From Carnegiea gigantea (Eukaryota; Streptophyta; Magnoliopsida; Caryophyllales; Cactaceae), in NCBI GenBank assembly GCA_029747015.1, contig JAKOGI010000106.1:1138721-1202720 (forward strand): a DNA stretch of 64,000 nucleotides, written 5' to 3'. A program made the translations under genes and the position numbers. The notes beneath the pieces are model-generated. The model saw nothing but the letters and a program-made list of their open reading frames with translations, was not told the DNA's origin and made no database searches. Positions 50,601 to 62,749 of the stretch are shown piece after piece; the stretch's first letter is position 1, and each line of letters starts with the position of its first letter.

Positions 50601-51889
50601 TTTAACGATGCTGTCTAGAATCCTCTTGGTACAGTTATGCACTTATTGTTTTTTGGTTATTTCTGAAGAAGTCTAACCGTGTATTCTCAATCTTGACATA
50701 GATATCAACAATGTACTGTTGGAAAAGGCGGCCCATTCTCAATAGATACGTATAATCTGTTGCCCTCATTTGAAGTTTATGGGCATAGTATTCACGACAT
50801 GACACCCTCTAACTATCATGCTCCAGTAGCTCATTACAAAGCGGAGCTATTTTTCCCAAAAAGAAAGACACTGTATTTGATGTTTTCTTGGATAGGCATG
50901 AACAAGTAAGTATAAAAAGAGTAGGCTATTAAAAGAAGTTCGTAGAATCTCATAGGAGTAATGATAGTCCATTAACTGCACTAGGCATTAAATAACAGAG
51001 GCAAGTGATGCAAACAAACCTGTGGCTTCCGTTAATAGTAAGAATTCTTCAATATTAGCATCTACATCTTCCATAACTGAAGGAACATATGAAACTCTAA
51101 TATTTTGAATTATCTTCTTTAAGCCTGGATTACAACCACAATCTCCTGAAGGAAAAATGAGCGGATATTGGAGGGGATCATAGCACCCATAATAATGCTT
51201 AATCCTATGGCTCTAGTTAGATTTTCTATGCACAAGAATATGTGGACGACCAATGCTTAAACCAACTAATCTATCAACCCATATGCCAGCAACTTCATCT
51301 AATGTGGGAGCATTGAACATCTTCTGGTCAGGAACGGTGTTCTTATTAATAATAATTTTTACACTATCTTCAATCACAAAGTTCTGTAGTGATCTGAAAA
51401 ATTGTGTGTATGGATTTTCTCTAACCACTTCAATCAACTTAGCAATAACGTCAGCCCTGAGCTCTTTTATTGCTCCTGTTCGATTCTCAAGTTCATTTTG
51501 TGCATCATAAAAATACAGCTGTAAATACTGTGGAGGATCGCCAACCTTAGGCATAAGGTCTGGTACATAGTGATATAATTGCCCTTGGAGTTGGAAAACA
51601 TGAATGCCTTTTTGAGATTTGCCACTGCAATCTTACGAAAATGGATCGCATCTTCATCTTTTGCAGTTAACAATCGAATTATTTCTTTTGGCATGCGATT
51701 GTTGGCGATTATAACTAATCCTCTTCTGCAACAAAATGTACGTGGTTCATCTTGAGAGAGTTTGGCACCACAATATTCACATGGCTTGCACTCGCCTAAT
51801 TTTGGTGGAGCATCTGGATAGAATGAAGCCTCAATGCAAAGGATACATCTGTAAGTGAAGGACATTCAAGAAACTTGGATAAGTAGATG

Positions 51890-53541
51890 CATATCTACTT
51901 TGTGTGTAAACTTATTTAAATATAGGTGGCTGTCTTGTTGAGAGGAAGTGCTTACTTGTTCTTTTTAGGTGCTGTCGATGACCACCTCTAGATTGAGCTG
52001 TGTTACTTACTAAATTGAAAAAAGGTTACTTGTTTTAGTTACTTTGTGTATTTATAGACATTCATAACTTCTAACATGAAATAACAGTGACATATGCAAT
52101 GTGAGGACTCGGTGTACATAGATTAAGCTCTTGGGTGAGATATAGTGATGAAAGCATTGCATAATGCTGCACAAAGTTTAACCAGGAGATGTATCCAAAT
52201 ACATATCTTGGTCTTGGTGTTGAGGTTTCTTTTTCAGTCTTTGATTATTAGGTGCAGTTGTGGCCTTCCTCCTTTTGTTAACCATGTTGTTACTTATCTC
52301 TTGATTGGGCTCATTGAATTGCTTATAAAGCTCAGTCGCTCGGCTTTTTCGGTGTCCTTTTTTTATCTTCGGTAAAACTTCGAGATCTGCTATTATAATT
52401 GTTCCGAACATAGCTTATTAGCTTCATTGTAGAATAATATCAAGATTTAATGTATCAACACTGAACTGGAAGAATGGCACTTAGATATCTAGTTCAGCAT
52501 GGCTGATAATTTATTGGCGCAACGTGCAGAATGCATATACACTGATCTCTATTATCTTCAATGGTTGAGTTCATCAATAAGGTACCCTATGAAGCAGATA
52601 TGTCTGTATAGCTTTTTAGGGTCTGTACTAGATTTCCTTAGCATTGCGTTTCAATATTAGCCTCCATCAATGAGCTTTTGCATGTTATATCTGTAGCAGC
52701 AAAATGTATCATGTTAATGATAGATTTACAAGGTAGCAATAACTGAAGCTTTGTTGAAGTAATGTGATTACACCACAAAACAAGACCAATCATGCACTTG
52801 TAGTAGCCAAATTGAATCTACAAGTGCAAACTATTGTTGTATAACATCTTATTATAACATGTATGTCTTAGTTGTGAAAGGAAAATTTCTAATGTTTGGA
52901 CATATGAAACTGTTGGCTATTTTTTTGTTCTATATATTCATGCATTCATATTTGCAATAGTAGTGCAAATGATGTATTTCAGTGCTTGATTTCTAGCTTT
53001 CTAGAACATCAATTAATATAATTTTGTTGTAAAAGGACGCATGTTGCCAATATATCTTGAATAATGATCAAAACATCTCCTCATTTTGCCATTTTCAATA
53101 GTATGATTTCTATGTAATACTAAGATGATGATGTAATATATAGTATAATAAACAAGAGCATAACACATTCCACTGAAAAGTTACCAGCATACAATGTAAG
53201 TTCACGTTCCAGCATCGATAGTTAGCTACAGCAAAATGCAAAGTACAAATTGAGCCTTTAAGGTGAAGTTACAATGCTACAACCATTCTAAAAGTGCTAC
53301 ATAGATTAACCATATCTTTGCCTCAACAAAAGTTTTTCCCGATCCAAAACAAATGAAAAAGTTGAGAAAGGAGGATGCTCCTCGTAAACATAGCAGCTGC
53401 CTAGCATTCAAAAATATTAGAAGCGAATACTTTTGTCTATATAGATAGGAATGAAGTTGCTGCACCAGCAAGCCTTAAGCCTTAATAATTATTGCCAACA
53501 ATTTTACAAAAGAGGCAGCAATAGGGCTTCTAAATTATGGC
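51890..53541. other. Spacer upstream of RepHel
   Basis: A 77-codon minus frame at 52178-52411 is rich in K, R and Q (NKRRKATTAPNNQRLKKK) and could be a former N-terminal extension or nuclear-localisation segment of RepHel, but this is a guess. The rest (52412-53541) shows no coding similarity. Confidence 0.3.
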
Positions 53542-55112
53542 TTACAAAAGAGGCAACTTGCTTTTTCTGTGAGGCAATGGAGGAGGAACTTTTAATGGTT
53601 TCATCGTTCCCGAAGGTCCCGGAGACCTGTTTTCTCTAGATGTTTCAGCTATGAGGTTGGTAACCCTATCCTTTTCTTTCTTAGCTACCCTTTCTTCCAA
53701 AGCTTTGCATTTTTTTGGGAAGGGTGAACACTTAGCCCAAGCATGAATCAGTGGCACAAAGTTGACATCATGCATAGTGAATTTGTAATCAGATTGGAGT
53801 TGGGTAATAGCTTTTTTTGCAACATTTTGCTTAGCTTCAGCTGTAAGTGTCCAACTATCACCTAAAATGTACTGAGGAGTCTCAGGCAAACTTGGATAGT
53901 AGAGCTCAATACATGCTTGAAACATGTTTGGCTCTACTAGCATAATATCAATTTTTTCCATCGGAGACCAGTTTTCTCCAGATGTTTCAGCTATGAGGTT
54001 GGTAACCTTATCCTTTTCTTTCTTAGCTACCCTTTCTTCCAAAGCTTTGCATTTTTTTTGGAAGGGTGAACACTTAGCCCAAGCATGAATCATTGGCACA
54101 AAGTTGACATCATGCATAGTGAATTTGTAATCAGATTGGAGTTGGGTAATAGCTTTTTTTGCAACATTTTGCTTAGCTTCAGCTGTAAGTGTCCAACTAT
54201 CACCTAAAATGTACTGAGGAGTCTCAGGCAAACTTGGATAGTAGAGCTCAATACATGCTTGAAACATGTTTGGCTCTACTAGCATAATATCAATTTTTTC
54301 CATTGGAGACTAGTTTTCTCTAGATGTTTCAGCTATGAGGGTGGTAACCCTATCCTTTTCTTTCTTAGCTACCGTTTCTTCCAAAGCTTTGCATTTTTTT
54401 TGGAAGGGTGAACACTTAGCCCAAGCATGAATCATTGACACAAAGTTGACATCATGCATAGTGAATTTGTAATCAGATTAGAGTTGGGTAATAGCTTTTT
54501 TTGCAACATTTTGCTTAGCTTCAGCTGTAAGTGTCCAACTATCACCTAAAATGTACTGAGGAGTCTCAGGCAAACTTGGATAGTAGAGCTCAATATATGC
54601 TTGAAACATGTTTGGCTCTACTAGCATAATATCAATTTTTTCCATTGGTATGCCCAATCTAGAGGTGATGTTTGTAAGGAAATCAAAGAAATCCAACTCC
54701 ACAGTTTTGAGTGGCAGGCAATGGGGTCGCTCAACTTGTCTTGTCGAGCTAGATGTTTTTCTCCAGGTTCATCCTCCAATGCTATTGCTTCGTCTTGATA
54801 GAATGTGGAACATTTCCTATACATCATAAACTGCTCGAAGTTGACATCACAGATTTCTACATTATAGTTTTTGAATAGAAATCGTATTGCCTTAAGAGTA
54901 GCATCCTTTTGAGAGTCCAAGATAGTTTCTTTATCATCTCCTTGGAGGGAATCAGCTTTAGTTGTAGAGGTGTTGCCTCTGAGAAGTACATAGTAGGTGT
55001 TCTGAGAAAGAATGTCGCGATTATACACTGGTGGGGGAAGGTTTAGACGTTCAGTGATCCTAAGCAACAATTGCTTGAAAGGAATCTCATATTAAGGTCC
55101 TGAGACATCCAT
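53542..55112 (-). pseudogene. dsRBD-like repeat protein gene, broken
   Basis: I do not recognise a named family. The frame starts MDVSGP at 55112. Its first unit (FKQLLLRITERLNLPPPVYN ... SQKDATLKAIRFLF) has the layout of a double-stranded-RNA-binding domain: amphipathic helix, 'P.Y', strands, then a basic alanine-rich helix. A second unit type follows (FFDFLTNITSRLGIPMEKID ... EAKQNVAKKAITQLQSDY) and is repeated three times at a 342-bp (114-codon) period. Both types share a DVNF block and a 'KCS.F' block after the last helix, so they look paralogous. Only the first of the three keeps helix 1. The C-terminus is proline- and lysine-rich. Breaks include TAA after MDVSGP, a frameshift near 54710, TAA in the third-from-end unit (54478) and TAG near 54312. 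The RNA-binding role is inferred. Confidence 0.55.
53621..54647. repeat. Three 342-bp direct repeats
   Basis: Units start with GGAGAC at 53621, 53963 and 54305 and end with TTTTTTCCAT before the next. The period is exactly 342 bp, a multiple of three, so the coding frame passes from unit to unit. Differences are few, so the triplication is recent relative to the surrounding decay. Confidence 0.92.
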
Positions 55113-58100
55113 ATCTTGATAAAAATTAATATAATCAAAAGATTTTAGACTTAAGTTTTTGTCATTATATTATACAAACAAATGTTTAGTTCGGCTTGGA
55201 TACATGAACAAGCTATGTTAATAGGAATAATTTTTTATGTTCATCAAGTTAAAACTCAATGAAAATTTCCAGTAAAAGCAAATCTGAGAACGTATACAAG
55301 CTAAGATCATGCAGATAATTTTTTAATCAAACATGCTAATACAAATAATTAATTAGTGCATGTTATATTTATCTATTGATTGTTTGTTCAAAATAATTGT
55401 TTGGGTCCTAAGAGGCAATGAAATGTTAGTCATGTATTGGGCAACTTTAACAGATATGCATCACTTATAATTATCAAAAAACCAAAAAAAAAAAAAACGG
55501 ATGACAGCATTCCTCAAGCTGTATGTTTAGAATTCTCATCAAATAGATAATGGCTGTCCAAGAACCAGTTAACTGTATAACACATGAAATGAATTGAATA
55601 AGAACATTACTTATAATAAAAACCACAATGTGAACAATGCAAATATTGCAAATTAAATATTATTGTATTATTTACCATCACGAATACCATAAGAACCTAT
55701 TGCAAATTGCAAATATTGTTTTGCTAAGGACTAAAACATTAAAAGTTAGTAAAGGCAAGTTAATCATATATATTGAGAAATTCCATTCTCCTTCATTGAT
55801 TAAGTGGTCTTCAAGACAAGTAAATCAATGGGAATACATGTTAAATTTATCAATACCATCTTTGCCATTGGGTTTAAATTTTGGAAGAAGTCATAGCCCA
55901 TCCAAACGCATGCAGCATACTGTTCTATTGACCAACATCAAAAGATAAGCATTATCAATGTGACAAAGGTTTCAAGAACATTAGATGATTAAAAAAATAC
56001 AAGGCTTGTCTTTGAGCCTCCTTGACTGCATGTAGAAGAAGCTACAAATTTGTATAACATTTAAAGCACATGAATGATTTCATTTTAAGGTGAAAGGTTT
56101 AATATACGTATATAATGTAATGTAAAGAAATGCATTTCATTATAGACATAGAGAAATTTTGACTATAAAATGAAGTGCAAAAAATACAAAACCACATTTA
56201 TTGGTTAAAATATCAGCATCTTTTCATTTCACTCTTACTAAATTTGGAGAACTTCAATAGAGAAGAATAATATTTTGAGGAGAAACAATACCTTCCTAAG
56301 AGCTAACTTTAACCTCTTAAAATGACTCAATGGTAATGACTACACACACATATATAAATATGTACGTATAAGGGTACCCTTTTTTTAGTGGGGGAGGGGG
56401 GATCAATAATTTCAATCCTAAGTCCATTCTAAAGTAGCCAAAAAAGAAAAAGAAAAAAAAAAACTACCTGTGAACTCATTAATAAAAAATTTAAGAATAA
56501 AGTATTGTTTGTTTGTCACCTGGTTAAGGTAAAATAAATATCATATTATAATTATAAATAATCTAAGTACAGCTGTGCAGCTGTGTTCATTCTTTTCTAT
56601 GCTTTCACGGTAAATTAAGTCTCTCATTCTCTCTCTATCACCCACTTTCTGCATGTCAAACTGAATTGACCACTGTTCACAGCTTTTTTTCCCTTCCAAT
56701 AGCTAGCTGCCAGCTGTAGGTTGTCAAGCCCAATAGTCAACTTCACATTTAATACACTTGATAAGAACTTTGGTTCATCAACAAGCCATTTTCTTCACTC
56801 CAGAATGAGTACATGCTGTAGATGTACTAGACAGTCCCAAGCATCATATGTTAACCTCTTATATGACTAAGGTTTACACAAACTTCATTACAATTAAGTA
56901 AAAATATAGAGTTAAAAATATTTGTAGATATTTGGAGTAGTTATCGATTGTGAAAGATGTGAGTAAATAGACAATATCTCATACTTCTTATCTAAGGATT
57001 TCGACATAGTTGAATAAAGGTTACAAATCATAAACAAGAAAGAGATGAAATGACATGTACATTTTTAATCAAGGGGTTTATTCTTGGATTAGTTTAAGAG
57101 CTCTTATAGCTAAATATGAAATTAATCTTCAACAAAACCTACTTGAATTGTTTAAATTGTCTGCAATAAAATCTCAAATTACTATTTAAAGCTTTTATCA
57201 CATTTGAATATAACATCTGATAAAATAATTGCACAAAGACAAGAATTTTGGCTAAATGTCATGTAAACTATTTAACAATTAGATTTTTTTATCTTTAAGA
57301 AGCACTAAAAAAATTGAATTGATTATTAATTAAGAAGAGCAACTTGAACCCCAAAGTTGAGATTTAGCAGCATAAAATTTTAGTCTCTTTTAATGGATTC
57401 AATGGGTTAACCACAAAGAAGTTCTCCCCTCTTCTTTCCTAACTCTCTTGTTTTTTGAATGATGTACTGTTGTATTAAGATATGATGCTTAAAACATTAT
57501 CAAGGTATACTCATACACACCTGCTAAAAATTGATGGTTGCAAAAGAGATAACTATGTGCTACGTGTAATAAAGAACATCATATGTTCATCGTATACCCA
57601 TTTTAAAAAGCCAAAAGTGATAATCAGATCATGTACTAAAGAACTACAAATCCTCATCACAACATTCACCTTTATTTTTAAGGTTGTCCATTAAAAAACA
57701 TTCAAGTGGCTGTTTTTGTCAAAAAAAAATTTAGTAAAGTTCCGGATCACTAGGTACGCTACACCATGACATTACATTGTCACCACTTATGATGGAGGTG
57801 TACCTAAATAACCTTTTACTAAACAAAAATGCTACATTTGACTTTGACAAGCTAGAATGGCCATCGACTATAAATTATGTTAGGTTATGCCAAATACATT
57901 ACACTAATCATCTACCGAGTCCAATAACAGATCCACACCAAGCAATTAAAAATCCCCAAAAATTACAATTTGATCAATAGTGTATCAACTATGGGAATGC
58001 CAACCTGCCTCTAAACATCAAAATTGGCTAAATACCTAGCCAACCAGTTAAGGCTAACTACACAACACTAAAATACTTAGCTAGCCCAAAAACTCCTCAG

Positions 58101-58229
58101 AAATCCATCCAAACCTGCATAATTCTATAAATTACATAACAAAGGCCCCATATGGCCAACCACAACCAAAATATCCCCCACCTAACATCCACGACCAGCT
58201 TGAAGGGCGCCAACAATATACACACATTA
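55113..58229. other. AT-rich spacer, no gene recognised
   Basis: Frames at 55637-55948, 57482-57694 and 57777-57980 have no domain similarity. Poly-A runs lie near 55480 and 56450. Nothing else could be supported in this 3.1-kb stretch. Confidence 0.5.
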
Positions 58230-60560
58230 ATCCTTCCAACCTCCTAAATCCCCTGCGGCTGATCAAATGAAACTCGCTTAAGTAACCATTTAAGCATGTG
58301 ACTAATCACCAAGCCAGGACAAGGTGCCACTTCAACATAGAATGCCTTCTTCACTAATTCCACACCAATTTCATGCAAGAAATGGTCATGCTCCTACATG
58401 ACAGAAGCAGAACCATGAAAGCACTTAGTTTGAGATAATTGCTTGTGTCATTCTAGGATATTGGCCACACCTAAACACACATACATGCATATCTTCTTTC
58501 TTGTCATTCTAGGATATTGGCCACACCTAAACACACATACATGCATATCTTCTTTCTTAACATCGCATCTACATCTAGTTAACAGAAGCAACCACATTTA
58601 ACAGGTAACAAAGGAGGAAACCTCGATCTAAAAACCACTGTAAGCCAAATCACAAGCAACTATTGAACCTACCAAGTATGAATAACATACCTCATAAGAC
58701 ATATCATACATATGTTCAGCCGTGGTTCTGAGTATTTTTTTTGGCATCTTCTGCAAAAGCAGATAGCTTCACCATTGCTGTGCCATCCGTGAATTGAAAA
58801 GGAAGCGTCATCCTGTCCACAAAGTTGTATTACCATACTTGCATTCCCTACAGTTAAGTTGTTATTATTTTTTTTAAAAAAAAGCTAAACAAAAGAATAA
58901 ACAAGCACCTAGGGCCAGATGTGTGTAGCTTCCCTTTGTAGTAATTACTTGTGCATGTAAATTGTTGACCCGTCTATTTCAGTTTTTTGCCCGCAAGTGT
59001 CACACCCAAGATATAACCTTATCCCTTTGCTATCCACCTCAGCAATGTGGCTGTATAGCCAAAATTTTCATCCGCAATAATTTCAGAATCTTAAAACATG
59101 GGACACTATTATAGTTACATTTCCTAAAACTAAAGACTTAAGAAGTAGTTGACTATATAAAAAATATATAAATTGATCACCTGCTTGCTATTAAGTTCAA
59201 TCACCTTCAACAACTTGGGGTGAATCTTGGAAAGTCGTGCCTTACAAACTCTTGTCCTTATTGAATTTAACAGATGAACATTATCTATAGCCCTAAAACA
59301 GACGAATCAATTAGGGGATAGAGAAACATATTTAATCTATCGAATGTCTATCGAAATACTCAAGAACAACACAAACCATTGAGTTAATGCTGCAGGCTTT
59401 TCTCCCGAAGGCTCAAATATAAATTGTGTTGACAATGATGTTGAAAGAGAGAAACCTATCATAAGCCATCTTAGTCAACCACAGAACATTGTTTCGAATG
59501 AATAGACGTATTCATTAGTGCAAACCAAAGGCGAGAAAAATTTCATACAGAAGACATAATTTTAAATACAAACCTTTGTAGTTGGACACTCATAAAGACG
59601 TAATGCCAATAATTGCGGCAGATTCAATAAGTGAAGACACCCGCTCACATCCATTTTTTGCCAAATCACCCCAAACAGTTATCATCATTAGGTGCTTAAC
59701 ACTAGACAACAATAAAGGCGTTGAAATTTAGATTAAAAGAAACCAAACAGGTGATGAAATAAAGAAAAGTTGGAATAACATATGAACCTGTCATCAAATA
59801 TAACCAGTTCACGGACATCGACATCCCCAGACCCATCTCTCTTCGAAACAGTGCGATTTGGCTCAAGAAACAGCACAATCCCAACAACATCTAGCATTTT
59901 CATATCCAGACAATATGAAGGAACATAAAAATATTAAAACAAATGGCCAACTGGCCAGCTTGAGGAGCTTGCCAAGAAGCTTAATAGCAAAAATACTTAA
60001 AAACAAAAATCATAGACAACCCTTAAAGTATAAGGAAAATAAGTTAGAAGAATACCATGCAACTCTTTTGCATCTGAATTAGGCACGATTGATGATAATG
60101 CAACATAGTTAACTATGGATTCTCCATCATCAGCACCAAATAGTGGCCGTATTATAGTGTGAGGCGTAAATTGTATCTTAAGTTGGTCAGGCCTCTTCTG
60201 AAACTCTTTCTTTCCCAACTTTATCTTAACATTTGAAATTTCATATTGTCGATGCTGCTAGATGGTTTTGTCATGCACATCAACATCATCACCAAATCAG
60301 TTGCACTAATCTCATCGCCCTATCCAATAGAGTCAAATTGTCAGGTGTATACATTAACTGATCACAACAATCGATCAACACATTTTTTTAACACACCTTT
60401 CATCTCGCATGATATATCTTTGGTATTTTGTCTTCTTAGGTAAACACATAGGCCTAAAATTTTCGATAATCTTTACCTTTAGCGTGCAATGCCCAAATTT
60501 CTCTGTGAGCTCACCAATCAATTTCTTTGAGGGGCTCATGACATTTAATAAGCAATCCTG
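58230..60560 (-). pseudogene. RPA1-like single-stranded-DNA-binding protein remnant
   Basis: Exon-like blocks in order match the large subunit of replication protein A. A start block SPSKKLIGELTEKFGHCTLK lies near 60500. OB-fold A follows with DVHDKTI and QYEISNVKIKLGKKEFQKRP (60190-60270), then FTPHTIIRPLF (60140-60170) and DVVGIVLFLEPNRTVSKRDG (about 59890). OB-fold B has MITVWGDLAKNGCERVSSLI (59680), VSNYKG (59580), LSTSLSTQF (59440) and ALTQWF (59400). The C-terminal OB part has GCDTCGQKTEIDG (near 58990), half of a zinc ribbon, and VDRMTLPFQFTDGTAMVKLS (58810). The last block, ending about 58250, reads HDHFLHEIGVELVKKAFYVE. Stops (TAG before QHRQYEI; TGA after IIGITSL) and frame changes make it non-functional. 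Plant Helitrons often carry RPA-like genes, which fits its position upstream of RepHel. Confidence 0.72.
58447..58557. repeat. Perfect 56-bp tandem duplication
   Basis: The unit CATTCTAGGATATTGGCCAC followed by ACCTAAACACACATACATGC and ATATCTTCTTTCTT occurs twice with a 56-bp period. The copies appear identical, so the event is recent. It lies in an intron-like part of the RPA remnant. Confidence 0.92.
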
Positions 60561-61981
60561 AGCTGCAAAATTTCCAGTTCCACAACGTAGTTAATTTTAA
60601 AAAGATGAGGACAATGTGACATGTTGTTGAAGCTACAATAGTAGAGACTACCAAAATAGAATAAAATAAATGTGAATTGAAGCAAGCGCATACAAACTAC
60701 CTGAGCACTACCTAAATGCACCAAATCCACCCCCTTTTTTTACTCCCTTAGCTAATAGATAGCCCTCAAGACCAAGCTTTTACAAATAGCACAATTTTGA
60801 AAGAATTTGATAAAACCACTATGAGGCTCCTTTCACTCGACGAACTTGAGTTCAAACTCATTTTATATAACAAATGAATAGTTTATACAGTCTATGCACA
60901 TCAAATGCAAAACTATCTACACAGTTCATGCATTTGCATAAACATATAAAAGGGACTAAATAAAAGTTTGGTAAGCAAAAGGGACCTCATATTACTTTTT
61001 CCCATATTTTTCACCCATTCTTCTCTAACCACTTTGCAATTTACTTTAAATATCTCCTACTCGATAAAATATTTTTTGAAAACATTTGGGCCTTTCTAAA
61101 TAGAGATCCTGCTTATTAAGGGCAATATTAGTTATATCTACACCCTCCAGTACTTACATACGCAGGATCCACCCATAATCGTTGCTGTAAAATAGTTGTT
61201 GTGGCTACGTCATTATAGGTGAACTACGAGAAATGAGTTGGAGGGAAATGCAGCTGAATATAGTGTTTAGAAATGAAGAGAACACACTGGAAATGTTGTC
61301 CATCCTTAATTACAGGAAAATACTAATAATATGATAAAAAGAAATCATATAGAAACCTAAACACAATACTACAATAGCAACATAATCTTCCCTCAGAAGG
61401 AAACATTTTTAATCTCGTGGCATCCAGCTTCAAATTTTCTAACGCTCTGTCCAAATAATTTTCTTCAAAAAGTAGGCCCAAGATCAATCCAGCTACTCTA
61501 CAAGCCAATGTAATTGAAACTCAAGTAATGGAATCAAAGTAATTTCATCTAAACCTTCCTAATAAATACCACCAAGATATTTAACTTGCTTGTGTAGAAA
61601 TGGTGTGGAAAAGGATGCAGGGAAAAATTTATATCACATAAAATTAAAGCTGATAGGGACGAGACAGTAATATGACATGGACCCAACCATAAGTTATCGA
61701 GAGAAACATGAGCTGAACACAACATGATGCAATTTTGACTCGAAATGGGTTTGATCATTTCTTATGAAAGCATGTTATTCAGTGTTTTGGGGTAAATTCG
61801 AACAGATTTCAAGACAGACCATAAATTGGCACGACTATTAAATAAGCCAACGTGAACCAACCTGTTTGTCAGCTCTACATACATCCTCAACCATCAATTT
61901 TCATCAAAGAACAACATAAATTGGAAAATAATTAGCAAACAAGCCATAACGAAGTTCAGATAAACTACGAAAAAAGGCTAC
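60561..61981. other. Spacer with one unassigned minus frame
   Basis: The minus frame 61323-61508 reads FEENYLDRALENLKLDATRL followed by KMFPSEGR, which looks protein-like, but I could not assign a family. The rest is AT-rich and without similarity. Confidence 0.3.
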
Positions 61982-61986
61982 CTGTA
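61866..61986. repeat. Dispersed duplicate, copy 1 (partner near 62832-62945)
   Basis: From AGCTCTACATACATCCTCAA through ACGAAGTTCAGATAAACTA to CTACCTGT this segment matches 62832-62945 at most positions. Both end at or next to a CTACCTGT block that, on the minus strand, is a splice-donor-like ACAGGTAG. A weaker echo lies at about 62320-62385. Confidence 0.7.
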
Positions 61987-62026
61987 CAGTCTTTCCACAG
62001 CTAGTCTCACAGGATATAAGCAGCAC
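61982..62026 (-). pseudogene. Isolated DExH-box helicase exon (motif I)
   Basis: A 45-nt block reads VLLISCETSCGKTVQ, exactly 15 codons, preceded on the minus strand by AATCAG and followed by GTAGCC, so it keeps an acceptor and a donor. DExH/DEAH RNA helicases have VLLISGETGCGKTTQ here, the Walker A loop. Two glycines of the loop are replaced (G to C and G to S), which should abolish ATP binding. No neighbouring helicase exon was found on either side. It is probably a captured fragment. Confidence 0.65.
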
Positions 62027-62169
62027 CTGATTTAGGATAACTGTAACAGTGGGTGTAATATGATTAGAATTATAAAATGTGAACAAACATGAGTAATTAG
62101 CAAGAGAAAAATGGTCCTAATAAGCAAATTAACTCACAAACGCCTAACCTAATAGAACAATTTCACCAA

Positions 62170-62171
<2 letters not shown>

Positions 62172-62247
<76 letters not shown>
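62172..62247. repeat. (AT)n microsatellite
   Basis: About 37 perfect AT units. The IY-repeat frame over it is not a gene. Confidence 0.95.
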
Positions 62248-62250
<3 letters not shown>

Positions 62251-62749
62251 ACAGGATAGGGATAAGAGAAAATAAACTCCGCGAAATAAAGCACCAAGCC
62301 TTACAGTGTGAGGTCCATCAGTACTTAACAACATAAATTGGTAAACACTTAGTAATCAGGCCATAAGGAAGATTGGATTAACCCCTAAACACTTAGCAAC
62401 GCCCAAATGTAGAGCAACGCCCTTAGATTACAAGTCAAGCTTCATCCTACTTTAAAGTAGATTTCTATAACCTTAATTATCTTAGCCTCATCTCCAATAG
62501 AACTTCGAAAGGTCAAATAATATCTACTTTTATCCTTCATAAGAAAAGGCTGTAGATTGAGCTTTGAAGAGATAATTTTTCACAATATACGAATGCAAAG
62601 GAAGGACAAATCATATATTCAATTTGCAAAGGAAGGAAAAATCATATAATATAATTACAAAATCAGCAATTATATTCAATTTACTGTATAATATGCAACA
62701 ATCTAGTTTGCCTCCTTTTTTGTAAATCAAGAAGGCAAAGAACTCTCAC

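Larger units (their letters stand above)
46937..51866 (-). pseudogene. Helitron Rep-helicase (RepHel), broken and TRIM-interrupted
   Basis: This protein drives rolling-circle transposition of Helitrons. From the N-terminus are seen a cysteine-rich segment (CEYCGAKLSQDEPRTFCC, near 51755), the Helitron-like N region (QGQLYHYVPDLMP; DPLQYPLIFPSGD near 51165) and REYYAHKLQMRATDYTYLL near 50775. Then come FITMTCNPKWPEI near 50455, the HUH nuclease motif in QKRGLPHTHIVLIL (50260) and the tyrosine motif KYLYKYVYKGHN (49845). The PIF1-type helicase part has GPGGTRKTF (Walker A, near 48830), ASMAHKHNIESLD (48590), FRGDFRQVL (48500), TINKAQGQTLNQV (about 47720) and VRRADKLKIFYDVDSL (about 47030), ending at TGA 46937. 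Frameshifts and stops are numerous, Walker A has R in place of the second G, and a TRIM (47055-47649) sits in the last helicase motif. Confidence 0.92.

Noticed and set aside
61323..61508. Minus frame with LENLKLDATRLKMFPSEGR considered as a DExH helicase or RPA exon
   Set aside because: No conserved motif of either family could be matched, so it was left unassigned.
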